The notes under the pieces: generated by a model
Databases searched by the model: none
What the model was told of the DNA's origin: nothing
Seen by the model: the letters and a program-made list of their open reading frames with translations, nothing else
Program-made: the position numbers and the translations under genes
Part shown: positions 8,701-18,218 of the stretch, piece by piece
Layout of the letters: every line of letters starts with the position of its first letter
Position numbering within the stretch: position 1 is the stretch's first letter
Source: Azospirillum sp. B510
GTDB taxonomy: Bacteria > Pseudomonadota > Alphaproteobacteria > Azospirillales > Azospirillaceae
NCBI RefSeq assembly: GCF_000010725.1
Contig: NC_013856.1
Coordinates: 610,001-674,000, forward strand
Length of the DNA stretch: 64,000 nt
Direction: 5' to 3'

Positions 8701-8906
8701 ACGTCACCAGATCACGCACCCGCGACGAGATCGCGAAGCTGCGCGAGCGGGCCTATCTCGCCGCCTGGCCGGCTGCCCAACAGTTGGAAGCCCAGCAGGA
8801 CAAGCTGGATGGCAACCCCGCCAAATGGGAGCGCATGCGCGCCGACTTCTCGGCCATCCGCGCGCTCTACCCCTATCCCGACACGACCCCCAACGAGGAG
8901 ACCTGA
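8697..8906 (+). CDS. Small hypothetical phage protein (69 aa)
   Basis: The ATG at 8697 overlaps the preceding stop in an ATGA junction. The product is charged and probably helical (TRDEIAKLRERAYLAAWPAAQQLEAQQDKLDG), ending in a Pro/Asp-rich tail. The size, the N-terminal helix and the position just before the fibre resemble the small XkdW-like or fibre-assembly proteins found in many tail operons, but no specific family can be assigned from sequence alone. The fibre gene starts 1 base after its stop. Confidence 0.6.
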   Translation: MNVTRSRTRDEIAKLRERAYLAAWPAAQQLEAQQDKLDGNPAKWERMRADFSAIRALYPYPDTTPNEET

Positions 8907-8907
8907 G

Positions 8908-11900
8908 ATGGCCGGCTGGTATCGCCAAGGCACCGTCGCCCTGACCCCCGGATCGGCCGCCGTCGCCGGCACCGGCACCATGTGGCTGGGCGTCTTGCGT
9001 CCGGGCTCCGCCTTCACCACCGACGGCAGGACGCTCTATGAGATCCGCGAGGTCGCCGACGACCGGAACCTGACCCTCGACCGCCCGTGGGAGGGGCAGG
9101 CGGCGGCCTCCGCCACCTATGCCGTCATCGCCGCCACGGCGACCCTGTCCAATGCCGAGCTCGCCGGCGAGATCGCGGCGATGGTCGCCAAATGGGCGGT
9201 GCGCGAGGACCAGTATGACGACTGGCTCGGCGGCTCCCCGAACGGCGGCCCGAACCATGACGGCAAATACCCGCTGACCGACAGCAAGGGCGTCACCCGT
9301 CTGGTCGAAAGCCCGGCCCGCCTGCTCCAGCTCCTCGACGACGGGGTCGTCGAGCATGCGGCGCAGATCATCGCGGCGATCGAGGATGACGTGGCGACCG
9401 CCCGGCAGGCGGCCACAAACGCCAGCGCGGCGATCGCCACCGTGAAGGCCGACCGGCAGGCGGTGGAGCAAGCCGCCGCCGCCGTCGCCACCCAGAGCAA
9501 GGACAGCGCCACCGCCGCCGCGACCGCGACCGCCCAGGCGGCCAGCGCCGTCCAGCATGCCGACGCCGCGGCCGGCAGCGCCGCCACCGCCACAAGCCAG
9601 GCGGCCACGGCCAGCGCCGCCCTGTCGGCGGTGGAAGCGGCACGGGACATCGTGTTAGAGGCGCGCGCCGAGACCAGTGCGGCGGCGACCGGCGCCCAAT
9701 CCGCCAAGGCGGCGTCCGAAGCCGCGCGCGACATCGCGACCGGGGCGCGGGACACCGCCCTGGAGGCGCGCGACACGGCGCAAGCCGCAGGGGCACAGGC
9801 GCGGGACTGGGCGACCAAGACCGACGCCGCGGTCTCCGGCAGCCTGAAGTCGGCGCTGTCCTATGCTCTGGACGCCGCCGCCCAGGCGACCATCGCCAGC
9901 ACCAAGGCGAATGAATCCGCCGGCAGCGCCGCCGCCGCCGCCACGAGCGCCGCCACCCTCGACGCCGCGGCCACCAACGCGCAGACCGCCGCCGGCGACG
10001 CCGCCGCCAGCGCCCAGACCGCCAGCGTCAAGGCCGCCGCCGCCGCCCTGTCGGCCGACACCGCCGGTTCGGCGGCACAGACGGCACAGACCGCCGCGGC
10101 CGGCGGCATGACGGCCAAAGCCGCGGCGGAAGCCGCCCGCGACAGCGCGGCCACCGCGATGACGGCGGCGCAGGTCGCCGCGACCCAGGCCGGGCAGTCG
10201 CAGATCAACGCCGCCAACAGCGCCCAGACCGCGGCGGGAGCGGCGTCCGACGCCATCTCCGCCAAGTCCGACGCCACCGCCGCCCGCGATCTGGCCGCTT
10301 CCGCCCGCACCGAGGCCCAGGGCGCCCGCGATCTGGCCCAGGCCTTCGCCCAGGGCGCCGTCGGCTACCAGCCCAGCCCCGGAGTTTATTCCGCCTTCCA
10401 CTGGTCCGAACAGGCCAAGGGCCACGCCCAGACCGCCGCCACCATCGTCGGCGGCTCCAATTTCGGCATCGTCGGCGACGGCACCTCCCAGCGCTTCGCC
10501 GCCGGCAGCCCCGGTTCGCTGCTGAATTTCGTCCAGGCTCCCGGCGGCAAGATCACCTTCAACCCCGGCAATCAAGCGGTCGCCGTCGGTTTCGACGCGA
10601 CCACCGCCCCGGTGGCGACGACCGGCGGCATCACCGCCGGCACCGTGCAGGGAGCGCTGGAGGAGATGGACCATCGGCTGTCGGCCGGGGCGGCGAAGCT
10701 GACCACCCCGCGCAGCATCAGCCTGTCGGGTGGAGCGACCGGCACCGCGACCGCCTTCGACGGCAGCCAGGACATCGCCATCCCGGTCACGGCGGTGTCG
10801 GCGTCGGCGCTGACCGGCACCGTTCCGCTCGCCAATCTGCCGGCTGGCGCGCTGGAGCGGCTGGTCACCGTCGCCAGCGACGCCGAACGCTTCGCCCTGA
10901 CCACCGCCACCGTGCAGTTGGGCGATACGGTGCAGGTCGGGACGTCCGGCCCGATGTACCGGGTCATCGACGAGGCCAACCTGAACAATGCCGCCGGCTA
11001 CCGAGCCTACACCGCCTCGCGGGCGACGGCGGTGGACTGGTCGGGGGTGGAGAACCGGCCGACCACGCGCGCCGGCTACGGCATCACCGACGCCCAGCCG
11101 CTGAACGGGCTGCTGACCTCCATCGCGGCGCTCGATTCCGGAACCGGCCTGCTCGCCCAGACCTCCGAGAACACCGCCGCCAAGCGCGCCATCGGCGTGG
11201 CGTCGGCGACCGACATTCCGGACCGCGCGGCGGCCGACGGGCGATACGCCCAGCTTTCGGGAGCGACCTTCACCGGCGGCCTCAACGTGCGCTCGTCGGC
11301 TGTTGAAGCCTTGCATGTGGAGAACGCCGCCGGGACGAAGTTCAGCTTCGTCGGCTTCGACGACGGCAACGACCGCGGGCGCATCGGCGCCTTCGGCGGG
11401 TCGGCCTGGAAGAACCTCGCGATCTCGGAGGGCGGGTCGCTGACCGCCATCGGCACCACCATGATGCCGACCGGCGGGGCCAAACTGAATGTCGCCACCG
11501 GCATGCAGGTGGACAACAACAGCGTCTGGCATGCCGGCAACGCCCCCATCGATACAGCCGCGTCCCCCGACACGCTGGTCAAGCGCACAGGAACCGGCGC
11601 CTTGGCGGCGACGGACATCGCGATTCGCACCACCAACGCCGCCGGGCAGGCCTCCCTTGTCCTCGGCAACGACGTCGATGCGCTGGACGCCTATTATCAG
11701 ATCAACGGGTCCGGCAACGGCACGCTGGGCGGTCCCCGGTCGCTCAACCTGATCGTCAACAACGGAGGCTACGGGCTATACGCCGGGCGGCTGTCGCCGC
11801 GGAGGGTGTTCACCATGGACGCCTCCAGCAAAGTCATCGACTTCGCCCAGCAGCCCACCGTCAACGGCCAGCCTCTCGTCAGTACCCGCGGTTCGGTCGC

Positions 11901-14900
11901 CAAGTCCGCGGTGACGACGATCCCGGCGGCCGGGTCGGTCAGCGTGCCGGCCCAGACGATCCCGGCCGTCTACACGCAGTTCGTCGGCCAGACCTTCACC
12001 GTCGAATACAACACCGAGGCGCAATACAGCCAGGAGAACGCCGCCACCGGCACCGATCAGGCCGCCGGGGCTTTCCAGCTCCACAACATGGCAGGCGGGC
12101 AGATCGACAGCGCCACCAAGCTGCTGATCCATGCCGACGGCGCCAACGGTTCGACCGAGATCATCGACGAGCGCGGCATCACGCCCTTCGGAACGCATTG
12201 CGGGTGGCTTGACGGCTCATCCTATTGGACAGTTCCAAAGTCCTACAAGCTGGGTTTCGGTGCAAATCAGGACTTCACCGTTTCCTGCTGGATCAGGATT
12301 TCCTCTGAAGTTATGGGAACATCTGCGGCTTTCGACTTCATCGACTGCCGCGACTCCGGTTCTACATATTGGCCACAGCTTCTTATCGGCATGTATGGAA
12401 ACTGGGCGAACCAGGGGAAATTCTATTTCTATGTTCACGCCACCGCTACCACCTCTTCATTTGTTTCCGCCGCAGATACTTGGCATTTTGTGGAGGTCGT
12501 TCGATACGCCGGCACTATGACGATGTATGTGAATGGGGTCGTTGCGGCGTCGCGTGCAGACTCCACGTCATTTCCAGCAGCCGGCATGCGCATCGGTGGG
12601 TCGCTCTCTGGAGCGGGTTACAGCCCCGTCGGCTGGATTGATCAGGTGCATGTATCACGGGTGGCTCGGCATACCGCAGCATATGCAACACCATCAGCCG
12701 CCGAGGTGGCAGATGCCAATAGCATCCACCTGTTCACCTTCGACGACGGGCATGGCGGACAAGTTCTGAAGGATCGGGCGAACAGCGGCCGACCGATCCT
12801 ACTCGGCGGTACCGGCGCGACGATCTCCAACGAGCAGGCCAAATTCGGCACCACCAGTTTTAAGCTGGGCGCCGGCGGCAGCTGCGTCATCGGTTGGGCC
12901 AGCACGCCGCACGCCGATCTGGCGCTGGGCGACAACAACTTCACCACCGATCTGTGGTTCTACAAGACCAATACCGCCGACGGCTGCCTGTGGTGCGCCG
13001 GCAACAACGCCTACGGCATGCAAATCCGTACCAACGGCGCCGGCGGAGCGATCACCGCCTACATCAGTACCGACAACTCCAGCTGGAACGTCGCCAACGG
13101 CGTCGGCACCGGCGTCGTGCCGGCGGTCAACAGCTGGAACCATTTGGCCGTGGTGCGCAACGGCGGCACGCTTTACATTTTCCTCAACGGCACGCAGATC
13201 GGCAGCCACACCGTCGGCACCGGCTCAATCACCATGGGCGGCCCCTATCATTACTTCGGCGGAGTTGGCGACAACTCCTCGATCATGGCCGGCTATATCG
13301 ACGAGGTGCGGATAAAGCGGGGCGAGGCCGTCTGGATTTCCAACTTCACCCCGCCGACCGCTCCCTACACCGCCGATGACCGCACCGTAGTCCTTCTGCA
13401 TTTCGAAGGCGCGAACGGCGATGTGGTGACGCTGGACTCGTCGGGCAGCAGCTACGGCACTAGTGCCTTCAGTACGACTACCACGACCCTCGCCTTCACC
13501 AACGCCGCGGCTCTTTCCAGCGCGCAGGCCCGCGGCGGGCATAGTACCAGTCTATATACGGGCGGGTCTCAGTTCGCGCAATGGCTGCTTCCCGACAATC
13601 CGGCAGCGGGTCACCCTCTGTATTTCGGCAACTATACCAAATGGTGCGTAGAAGCCTGGGCGTACATTCCTGCGGGTGGTTCCCTCGCAATCTTCCAGAT
13701 TGGTCAGAACCCGGATTCCGGGTCTATGCGGGGCGGCGCAGGCCCTTCCGGCACGACCTTCTACGTCAATGGAAGCGCAATCGCGACTGGACCCGCTCCG
13801 GCAACCGGATGGAACCATTTCGCCTTTGTTCGGGAAGGCCGGGGATGGTGTGTCTATGTCAATGGTATCGCTGGTGCCATAGCAGCGCCTTCTACACAAT
13901 TCACCACGCCGGGCAGCGTCGGCAACTTGTGGGTAGGTGCCTGGAACAATCCCCTCGCTATCGGTGACGGTTACTTCGACGCTATTCGCATTACCAACGG
14001 AAACCCGCGCTACACCGCGAACTTCACGCCCGCCACGCTGGTGGCCGACGACATGACCACGCTGATGTGGGTGTTCAACGGCGCGGTCGGCCAGAAATGG
14101 GTCAAGGAACTGTCCGGCAACAGCGCCATGATCGCCGCCAGCGGCAACGCCCGCACGGTGAAAGATGGGCGCTACCTCATTCCTGTTTTGACCGGGAACA
14201 ACTTTGGAATCACCACGGTCAACTCCAGGTTCGGCGGCGGAGCGCTCCAGGGCAACGGCACCGCCGGTAACTACCTTTATGCCCCGCACTCTCTGGAGTT
14301 CTGCCCAACCGGCGATTACACCTTCGACTTCTGGGCAAATGTTGGAGTCGGAGCGGGTCGCATGTTCGGCAAAAACAATGGCACCACCTGGTCGATTTCA
14401 GCCTACTGGACTGGCTCGGTCATTACCTTCCAATATTACGACAATGCCGGAAATTACAACGACTTCAGCTCCACTGACATTGCCACAGGGACTCACCACT
14501 TCGCATTCGTCCGCAGTGGGACGACCGTGACGATCTATGTGGATGGGGTAGCCAATGCAAACCGCACCTGGGCGAACGGTGTCCGGCAGGATACCGCCGG
14601 CAACTTCCAACTTCTCGCACAGCCTGACGGCTCTCAGACCAGCAGCATGTGGATCGACGAGTTCCGCTACAGCACCGTGGCCCGCTGGACCTCCAATTTC
14701 ACCCCGCCCACGATTCCCTACGGCCAGCAATATGTCACCGGCCCGTTCGCCGTCTCGACCACGGCGGCGACCAGCATCGACGTGTCGGACTGGAGCACCA
14801 TCCATTCGGCGACGATCAGCCAGACCACCCCGCCCGGCACCAGCATCAGGTGGGCGGTCAGCTTCGACGGGCGCGCGAGCTGGAAGACATGGAACGGCTC

Positions 14901-15219
14901 GGCCTGGGCTCCCCTCTCCTCCTCCACCGGCGTCGCCGTTGACGCGAACGGCAATGATTACCTGACCTTGCAGAACGCGCTCGCCAACCTGAATGTCGAA
15001 GCCATCGGCAGCATCGACTTCCTGTTCTCGCTGAAAACCAACAATCCGAACTTCTCGCCCAGCGTCGACGCCGTCACGCTCGCCCGTGACGAGTATGAGC
15101 TGGCGGTGCCGAAGACCGACTACACCATCAAGCGCAACGGCGCGGCCGGGACCGAACTCCACCGCATCACCAACCTGAGGCCCTACCCGGTCAACATCGT
15201 CTACGACTACGTCGCCTGA
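8908..15219 (+). CDS. Giant tail fibre with four LamG/lectin-like modules
   Basis: A 2,103-residue fibre. Residues 1-150 form a virion-attachment-like head (WYRQGTVALTPGSAAVAGTGT). About 160-480 is an Ala-rich coiled coil with AxxAA heptads. About 590-990 contains fibre repeats such as LTTPRSISLSGGATG, GYGITDAQPLNGLL and WHAGNAP. Then come four concanavalin/LamG-like jelly-roll modules at roughly 1075-1255, 1275-1485, 1490-1710 and 1715-1940, each with an ANGxxEIID/LLHFEG-type entry, a W.H.A.VR core strand and a YxDEVRI-type exit. A beta-rich C-terminal domain completes it. The lectin folds probably bind host surface glycans. Codon use changes between modules (see findings). ATG 8908 follows GAG and leaves a 1-base gap to the upstream gene. 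Confidence 0.8.
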   Translation: MAGWYRQGTVALTPGSAAVAGTGTMWLGVLRPGSAFTTDGRTLYEIREVADDRNLTLDRPWEGQAAASATYAVIAATATLSNAELAGEIAAMVAKWAVREDQYDDWLGGSPNGGPNHDGKYPLTDSKGVTRLVESPARLLQLLDDGVVEHAAQIIAAIEDDVATARQAATNASAAIATVKADRQAVEQAAAAVATQSKDSATAAATATAQAASAVQHADAAAGSAATATSQAATASAALSAVEAARDIVLEARAETSAAATGAQSAKAASEAARDIATGARDTALEARDTAQAAGAQARDWATKTDAAVSGSLKSALSYALDAAAQATIASTKANESAGSAAAAATSAATLDAAATNAQTAAGDAAASAQTASVKAAAAALSADTAGSAAQTAQTAAAGGMTAKAAAEAARDSAATAMTAAQVAATQAGQSQINAANSAQTAAGAASDAISAKSDATAARDLAASARTEAQGARDLAQAFAQGAVGYQPSPGVYSAFHWSEQAKGHAQTAATIVGGSNFGIVGDGTSQRFAAGSPGSLLNFVQAPGGKITFNPGNQAVAVGFDATTAPVATTGGITAGTVQGALEEMDHRLSAGAAKLTTPRSISLSGGATGTATAFDGSQDIAIPVTAVSASALTGTVPLANLPAGALERLVTVASDAERFALTTATVQLGDTVQVGTSGPMYRVIDEANLNNAAGYRAYTASRATAVDWSGVENRPTTRAGYGITDAQPLNGLLTSIAALDSGTGLLAQTSENTAAKRAIGVASATDIPDRAAADGRYAQLSGATFTGGLNVRSSAVEALHVENAAGTKFSFVGFDDGNDRGRIGAFGGSAWKNLAISEGGSLTAIGTTMMPTGGAKLNVATGMQVDNNSVWHAGNAPIDTAASPDTLVKRTGTGALAATDIAIRTTNAAGQASLVLGNDVDALDAYYQINGSGNGTLGGPRSLNLIVNNGGYGLYAGRLSPRRVFTMDASSKVIDFAQQPTVNGQPLVSTRGSVAKSAVTTIPAAGSVSVPAQTIPAVYTQFVGQTFTVEYNTEAQYSQENAATGTDQAAGAFQLHNMAGGQIDSATKLLIHADGANGSTEIIDERGITPFGTHCGWLDGSSYWTVPKSYKLGFGANQDFTVSCWIRISSEVMGTSAAFDFIDCRDSGSTYWPQLLIGMYGNWANQGKFYFYVHATATTSSFVSAADTWHFVEVVRYAGTMTMYVNGVVAASRADSTSFPAAGMRIGGSLSGAGYSPVGWIDQVHVSRVARHTAAYATPSAAEVADANSIHLFTFDDGHGGQVLKDRANSGRPILLGGTGATISNEQAKFGTTSFKLGAGGSCVIGWASTPHADLALGDNNFTTDLWFYKTNTADGCLWCAGNNAYGMQIRTNGAGGAITAYISTDNSSWNVANGVGTGVVPAVNSWNHLAVVRNGGTLYIFLNGTQIGSHTVGTGSITMGGPYHYFGGVGDNSSIMAGYIDEVRIKRGEAVWISNFTPPTAPYTADDRTVVLLHFEGANGDVVTLDSSGSSYGTSAFSTTTTTLAFTNAAALSSAQARGGHSTSLYTGGSQFAQWLLPDNPAAGHPLYFGNYTKWCVEAWAYIPAGGSLAIFQIGQNPDSGSMRGGAGPSGTTFYVNGSAIATGPAPATGWNHFAFVREGRGWCVYVNGIAGAIAAPSTQFTTPGSVGNLWVGAWNNPLAIGDGYFDAIRITNGNPRYTANFTPATLVADDMTTLMWVFNGAVGQKWVKELSGNSAMIAASGNARTVKDGRYLIPVLTGNNFGITTVNSRFGGGALQGNGTAGNYLYAPHSLEFCPTGDYTFDFWANVGVGAGRMFGKNNGTTWSISAYWTGSVITFQYYDNAGNYNDFSSTDIATGTHHFAFVRSGTTVTIYVDGVANANRTWANGVRQDTAGNFQLLAQPDGSQTSSMWIDEFRYSTVARWTSNFTPPTIPYGQQYVTGPFAVSTTAATSIDVSDWSTIHSATISQTTPPGTSIRWAVSFDGRASWKTWNGSAWAPLSSSTGVAVDANGNDYLTLQNALANLNVEAIGSIDFLFSLKTNNPNFSPSVDAVTLARDEYELAVPKTDYTIKRNGAAGTELHRITNLRPYPVNIVYDYVA

Positions 15220-15312
15220 CGCGCGGGGGCGCCCGACACGGCCGGTCCCGGCGGCACCCCCGGGACCGAGCCCGACCCGCATCTCCTCAAAACCCACATG
15301 GGAGCACAACCG

Positions 15313-15822
15313 ATGCCCGATCCGATCTGCAAGGCCGCCATCGAGCTTGTGAAGCATTTCGAGGGCCTGTCGCTCGACGCCTATCTCTGCCCGGCCGGCA
15401 TCCCGACCATCGGTTACGGCCACACCGCCGGCGTGTCGCTGGGCCAGCGCATCACCGCCGAAAAGGCCGAGGCTCTGCTGGCGGACGACCTCGCCGCCGC
15501 CGCCGCCGCGGTCGATGCGCTGGTGACGGTGCCGCTGACCGGCGGCCAGCGCGGCGCGCTCGCCAGCTTCGTCTTCAATCTGGGCCGGGGCAATTTCCAA
15601 TCCTCGACCCTGCTGAAACGCCTCAACGGCGGCGATCCCGAGGGGGCGGCCGGCGAGTTCGGCCGCTGGGTCAACGCCACCGTCCAGGGCCGGAAAACCA
15701 AGCTCCCCGGTCTGGTGAAGCGCCGGGAGGCCGAAACCCTGCTGTTTCGCCGCAACCTGTTCCTGACCAGGATGGCGGCGGCGGACCCGATGCCGCAGGC
15801 CGTCGACACGCCTGCCGCGTGA
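15313..15822 (+). CDS. Phage endolysin, GH24 lysozyme (E-C-T triad)
   Basis: A 169-residue T4/P21-type lysozyme that hydrolyses peptidoglycan glycan strands at the end of infection. The catalytic pattern E-x8-(D/C)-x5-T is met by Glu17, Cys26 and Thr32 (HFEGLSLDAYLCPAGIPTIGYGHT), so the middle position is Cys rather than Asp. The ending GLVKRREAETLLF is typical of the family. I chose ATG 15313 over the in-frame ATG 15298 because GGAG at 15301-15304 is well spaced for 15313 and would lie inside the gene otherwise. No signal-anchor helix is evident and no holin gene is seen nearby. Confidence 0.85.
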   Translation: MPDPICKAAIELVKHFEGLSLDAYLCPAGIPTIGYGHTAGVSLGQRITAEKAEALLADDLAAAAAAVDALVTVPLTGGQRGALASFVFNLGRGNFQSSTLLKRLNGGDPEGAAGEFGRWVNATVQGRKTKLPGLVKRREAETLLFRRNLFLTRMAAADPMPQAVDTPAA

Positions 15823-15879
15823 CGGCTGGCAGCCTGGCCGCGAAGCCTCTACACTGTCGCCTCTTTCAAGGGGGGAACG

Positions 15880-16887
15880 GTGACGGGGGAGCGTAGGCGG
15901 GCGACCGCGGTGGATGTGGCGCGGTTGGCGGGCGTGTCTCAGTCGGCCGTCTCCCGGTGTTTTACCGAGGGCGGCAGCGTGTCGCCGGAGATGCGCTCCC
16001 GCGTGCTGGAGGCGGCGCGGCGGCTGTCCTACCGCCCGAACGCCATCGCGCGCAGCCTGACGACCCGTCGCACCAACCTGATCGGCGTCGTCATGGGTGA
16101 TCTGGACGGGCCGTTCCAGCCCTATCTGTTCGAAACGCTGACCCGCGGCCTGACGTCGCGCGGCAGGCAGCCGCTGCTGGTGCGCGGCGATCCGGCCGAC
16201 CCGCTGGACGGCACGGCGATGGCCGCCCTCGATTATCAGGTCGATGCGGTGGTGGTGACCGCCGGCAGCGTGTCGCCGATGGCGATCCGTGGCCTGATGG
16301 CGCTGGGTACCCCGCTGCTCCTCTACGGCCGGGCGGTGGCGGCCGACGGGGTGGACAGCATCTGCTGCGACAACCCGCTGGGCGCCCGTCTGGTGGCCCG
16401 CGCGCTGGCCGCCGCCGGTCACCGCCGCATCGCCTATCTCGGCGGACGCCCCACCGCCTTTTCCGAACAGGAACGCGGCGGCGCCTTCCGCGACGAGCTG
16501 GCGAAACTGGACATCCCTCTGGCCGCCGCCGGAGAGGGCGACTACAGCTACGACAGCGGCCATCGCGAGGCGCTGCGGCTGCTCGCCGGTCCCGACCGCC
16601 CGGACGCCCTGTTCTGCGGCAATGACGCCATGGCCTTCGGCGCGCTCGACGCCGCGCGCACCGCGCTCGGCCTGAGGGTGCCGGAGGATCTGTCCATCAT
16701 CGGCTTCGACGATGTGCCGATGGCCGCCTGGCCGAGTTTCGCGCTGACGACCGTCCGCAACCCCGTCGACGGCATCGTGTCGATCCTGCTCGACATGCTG
16801 GAGCGCCGGCTGGCCGATCCCGAGGCGCCGCCCGTGCTGCACCGCCCGGCCCCGGTCCTGGTCAGGCGCGGATCGGCGCGCCTGTGA
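15880..16887 (+). CDS. LacI-family transcriptional regulator
   Basis: A 335-residue LacI/GalR-type repressor starting at GTG 15880 with a GGGGGGAA ribosome-binding site. Residues 8-62 hold the winged-less LacI helix-turn-helix (TAVDVARLAGVSQSAVSRCF) and hinge helix (YRPNAIARSL). The rest is a periplasmic-binding-protein-like effector domain (LIGVVMGDLDGPFQPYLFE, FCGNDAMAFGALDAA, IIGFDDVPMAAW). It is 141 bases upstream of, and co-directional with, the ABC transporter operon, and the gap contains a 34-bp palindrome with the CG-centred core favoured by LacI-family proteins. It probably represses the operon until the transported ligand, or a product of it, binds. Confidence 0.9.
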   Translation: MTGERRRATAVDVARLAGVSQSAVSRCFTEGGSVSPEMRSRVLEAARRLSYRPNAIARSLTTRRTNLIGVVMGDLDGPFQPYLFETLTRGLTSRGRQPLLVRGDPADPLDGTAMAALDYQVDAVVVTAGSVSPMAIRGLMALGTPLLLYGRAVAADGVDSICCDNPLGARLVARALAAAGHRRIAYLGGRPTAFSEQERGGAFRDELAKLDIPLAAAGEGDYSYDSGHREALRLLAGPDRPDALFCGNDAMAFGALDAARTALGLRVPEDLSIIGFDDVPMAAWPSFALTTVRNPVDGIVSILLDMLERRLADPEAPPVLHRPAPVLVRRGSARL

Positions 16888-16917
16888 CGCGTCGCGCCGA
16901 CGCATTCATCAAAGCGT

Positions 16918-16923
16918 TATAAA
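16918..16923 (+). promoter_or_regulatory. Possible -10 element of the ABC operon
   Basis: TATAAA lies in the LacI-ABC gap, about 41 bases before the palindrome at 16964. No good -35 is seen at the standard distance (16895-16900 reads CGCCGA), so the promoter assignment is weak. If correct, the palindrome sits just downstream of the transcription start, a position suited to repression by road-block. Confidence 0.3.
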
Positions 16924-16963
16924 TCCATCATCCGCAGGTCACGCTTCGCGCCTAAACCCTGCA

Positions 16964-16997
16964 TCAGCGGCTTTGCATACGCATGCAAGGCCGCTGA
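16964..16997 (+). promoter_or_regulatory. 34-bp near-perfect palindrome, likely LacI-type operator
   Basis: Outer arms TCAGCGGC (16964-16971) and GCCGCTGA (16990-16997) are exact inverted repeats. The inner core is TTGCATACGCATGCAA (16973-16988), an inverted repeat TTGCAT/ATGCAA around a central CG-containing step. LacI/GalR regulators typically bind about 16-20-bp palindromes with a central CpG, so the core fits the neighbouring regulator. The extended arms would also form a strong hairpin in the leader RNA. It ends 31 bases before the ATPase start codon. Confidence 0.65.
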
Positions 16998-17028
16998 CGC
17001 GATCGGGAACGCTGGAGAGGGTGCGGCC

Positions 17029-18144
17029 ATGGCGGACTTGCATGTCGAGGATCTGACGGTCGCCTATGGCGGGTCCCGCGTGCTGAACGGCGTCAGCCTG
17101 CATGTCCAGCCGGGCGAGTTCGTGGCGCTGCTCGGCTCGTCGGGCTGCGGCAAGACCACGCTGCTGCGGGCGGTGTCGGGCTTCGTGCCGGTGGACGGCG
17201 GACGCATCGCCATCGCCGGGCGGGACGTGACCAAGGCTCCGCCGGAACGGCGCGACACGGCGATGGTCTTCCAGTCCTATGCGTTGTGGCCGCACATGAC
17301 CACCGCCCAGAACATCGGCTATGGGCTCAAGCTGCGCCGCTGGACCCGCCCCCGCATCGCCGAGCGGGTCGCGGAGATGCTGCGGCTGCTGAAGCTCGAC
17401 GGGCTGGCCGAGCGCAACGTCACCCAGTTGTCGGGTGGCCAGCGCCAGCGCGTGGCGCTCGGCCGGGCGCTGGCGGTCAATCCCGAAATCCTGCTGCTGG
17501 ACGAGCCGCTGTCCAACCTCGACGCCCGTATCCGGCTGGAGTTGCGCCACGAGATCCGCGCGCTGCAACAGCGGCTGGGCATCACCGCCGTCCATGTGAC
17601 GCATGACCGCGAGGAGGCCATGGTGATGGCCGACCGCATCGTCATCCTGAATTCCGGCACCATCGCCCAGATCGGCACACCCGAGGAGATCTACCGCCGC
17701 CCGGCCAGCGCCTTCGTCGCCAGCTTCCTCGGCGCCGACAATGTCGTGACCTTGCAGGCGACGCGGACGGAGCGGACGCTGGAGATCGCCGCCGGCCCGG
17801 ACCATGACGCCGCCAGCCTGCCGCTCGGCCAGGACGGCGCGCAGGCCGAGATGATCGAGGCAGGGACGACGGAAGCCGGACCGGTCGCCGCCCATTTCCG
17901 CACCGAATCCGTACGGCTGACCGCCTCCGGCGAGGCGCCGGCCGGCGCACTGGTCCTGCGCGGCCGCATCACCCAGACCGCCTATCCCGGCGGCCGCTGG
18001 CGCTACGGCGTCGCGGTCGGCGGCACGGTCTTCCTGGTCGACGACGACGAACGCCGGACCACCGGCGATGCCGTCGCCATCGTCATCCCGCCTTCGGCCC
18101 TGCATTGCTTCCCGATCCGCCAGCAGGCGGCGGGAACGGCCTGA
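17029..18144 (+). CDS. ABC importer ATPase (PotA/FbpC/CUT-like)
   Basis: A 371-residue ATP-binding subunit. Walker A is GSSGCGKTT (about 36-44), the Q-loop FQSYALWPHM, the signature LSGGQRQRVALGRAL (about 134-148), Walker B LLLDEPLSNLDA and the H-loop VTHDREEAM. Residues 240-371 form a TOBE-type regulatory domain (TESVRLT, GRITQTAYPGG). This architecture belongs to importers of iron, polyamines, phosphonates or sugars; the substrate cannot be read from the ATPase. It is the first gene of a run of ATPase, binding protein and two permeases, probably under the upstream palindrome. Confidence 0.88.
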   Translation: MADLHVEDLTVAYGGSRVLNGVSLHVQPGEFVALLGSSGCGKTTLLRAVSGFVPVDGGRIAIAGRDVTKAPPERRDTAMVFQSYALWPHMTTAQNIGYGLKLRRWTRPRIAERVAEMLRLLKLDGLAERNVTQLSGGQRQRVALGRALAVNPEILLLDEPLSNLDARIRLELRHEIRALQQRLGITAVHVTHDREEAMVMADRIVILNSGTIAQIGTPEEIYRRPASAFVASFLGADNVVTLQATRTERTLEIAAGPDHDAASLPLGQDGAQAEMIEAGTTEAGPVAAHFRTESVRLTASGEAPAGALVLRGRITQTAYPGGRWRYGVAVGGTVFLVDDDERRTTGDAVAIVIPPSALHCFPIRQQAAGTA

Positions 18145-18155
18145 GGCGTTTCCAA

Positions 18156-18181
18156 CCACCCGACCAAGCCACCCGACCAAG
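18156..18181 (+). repeat. Perfect 13-bp tandem duplication
   Basis: CCACCCGACCAAG occurs twice with no spacer in the 74-base gap between the ATPase and the binding-protein gene. It is non-coding and may be a replication-slippage product. Confidence 0.8.
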
Positions 18182-18218
18182 CCAAATGGCCCAACCAACC
18201 TGGAAGCAGGGGGATCTT

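Noticed and set aside
9655..11532. Long minus-strand open frame rich in Gly, Arg and Ala
   Set aside because: It mirrors the Ala-rich coiled coil of the tail fibre and carries no recognisable domain.
1..15822. Phage attachment site or integrase at the right edge of the tail module
   Set aside because: Only 57 bases separate the endolysin from the LacI-type gene, with no tRNA gene, direct repeat or integrase.
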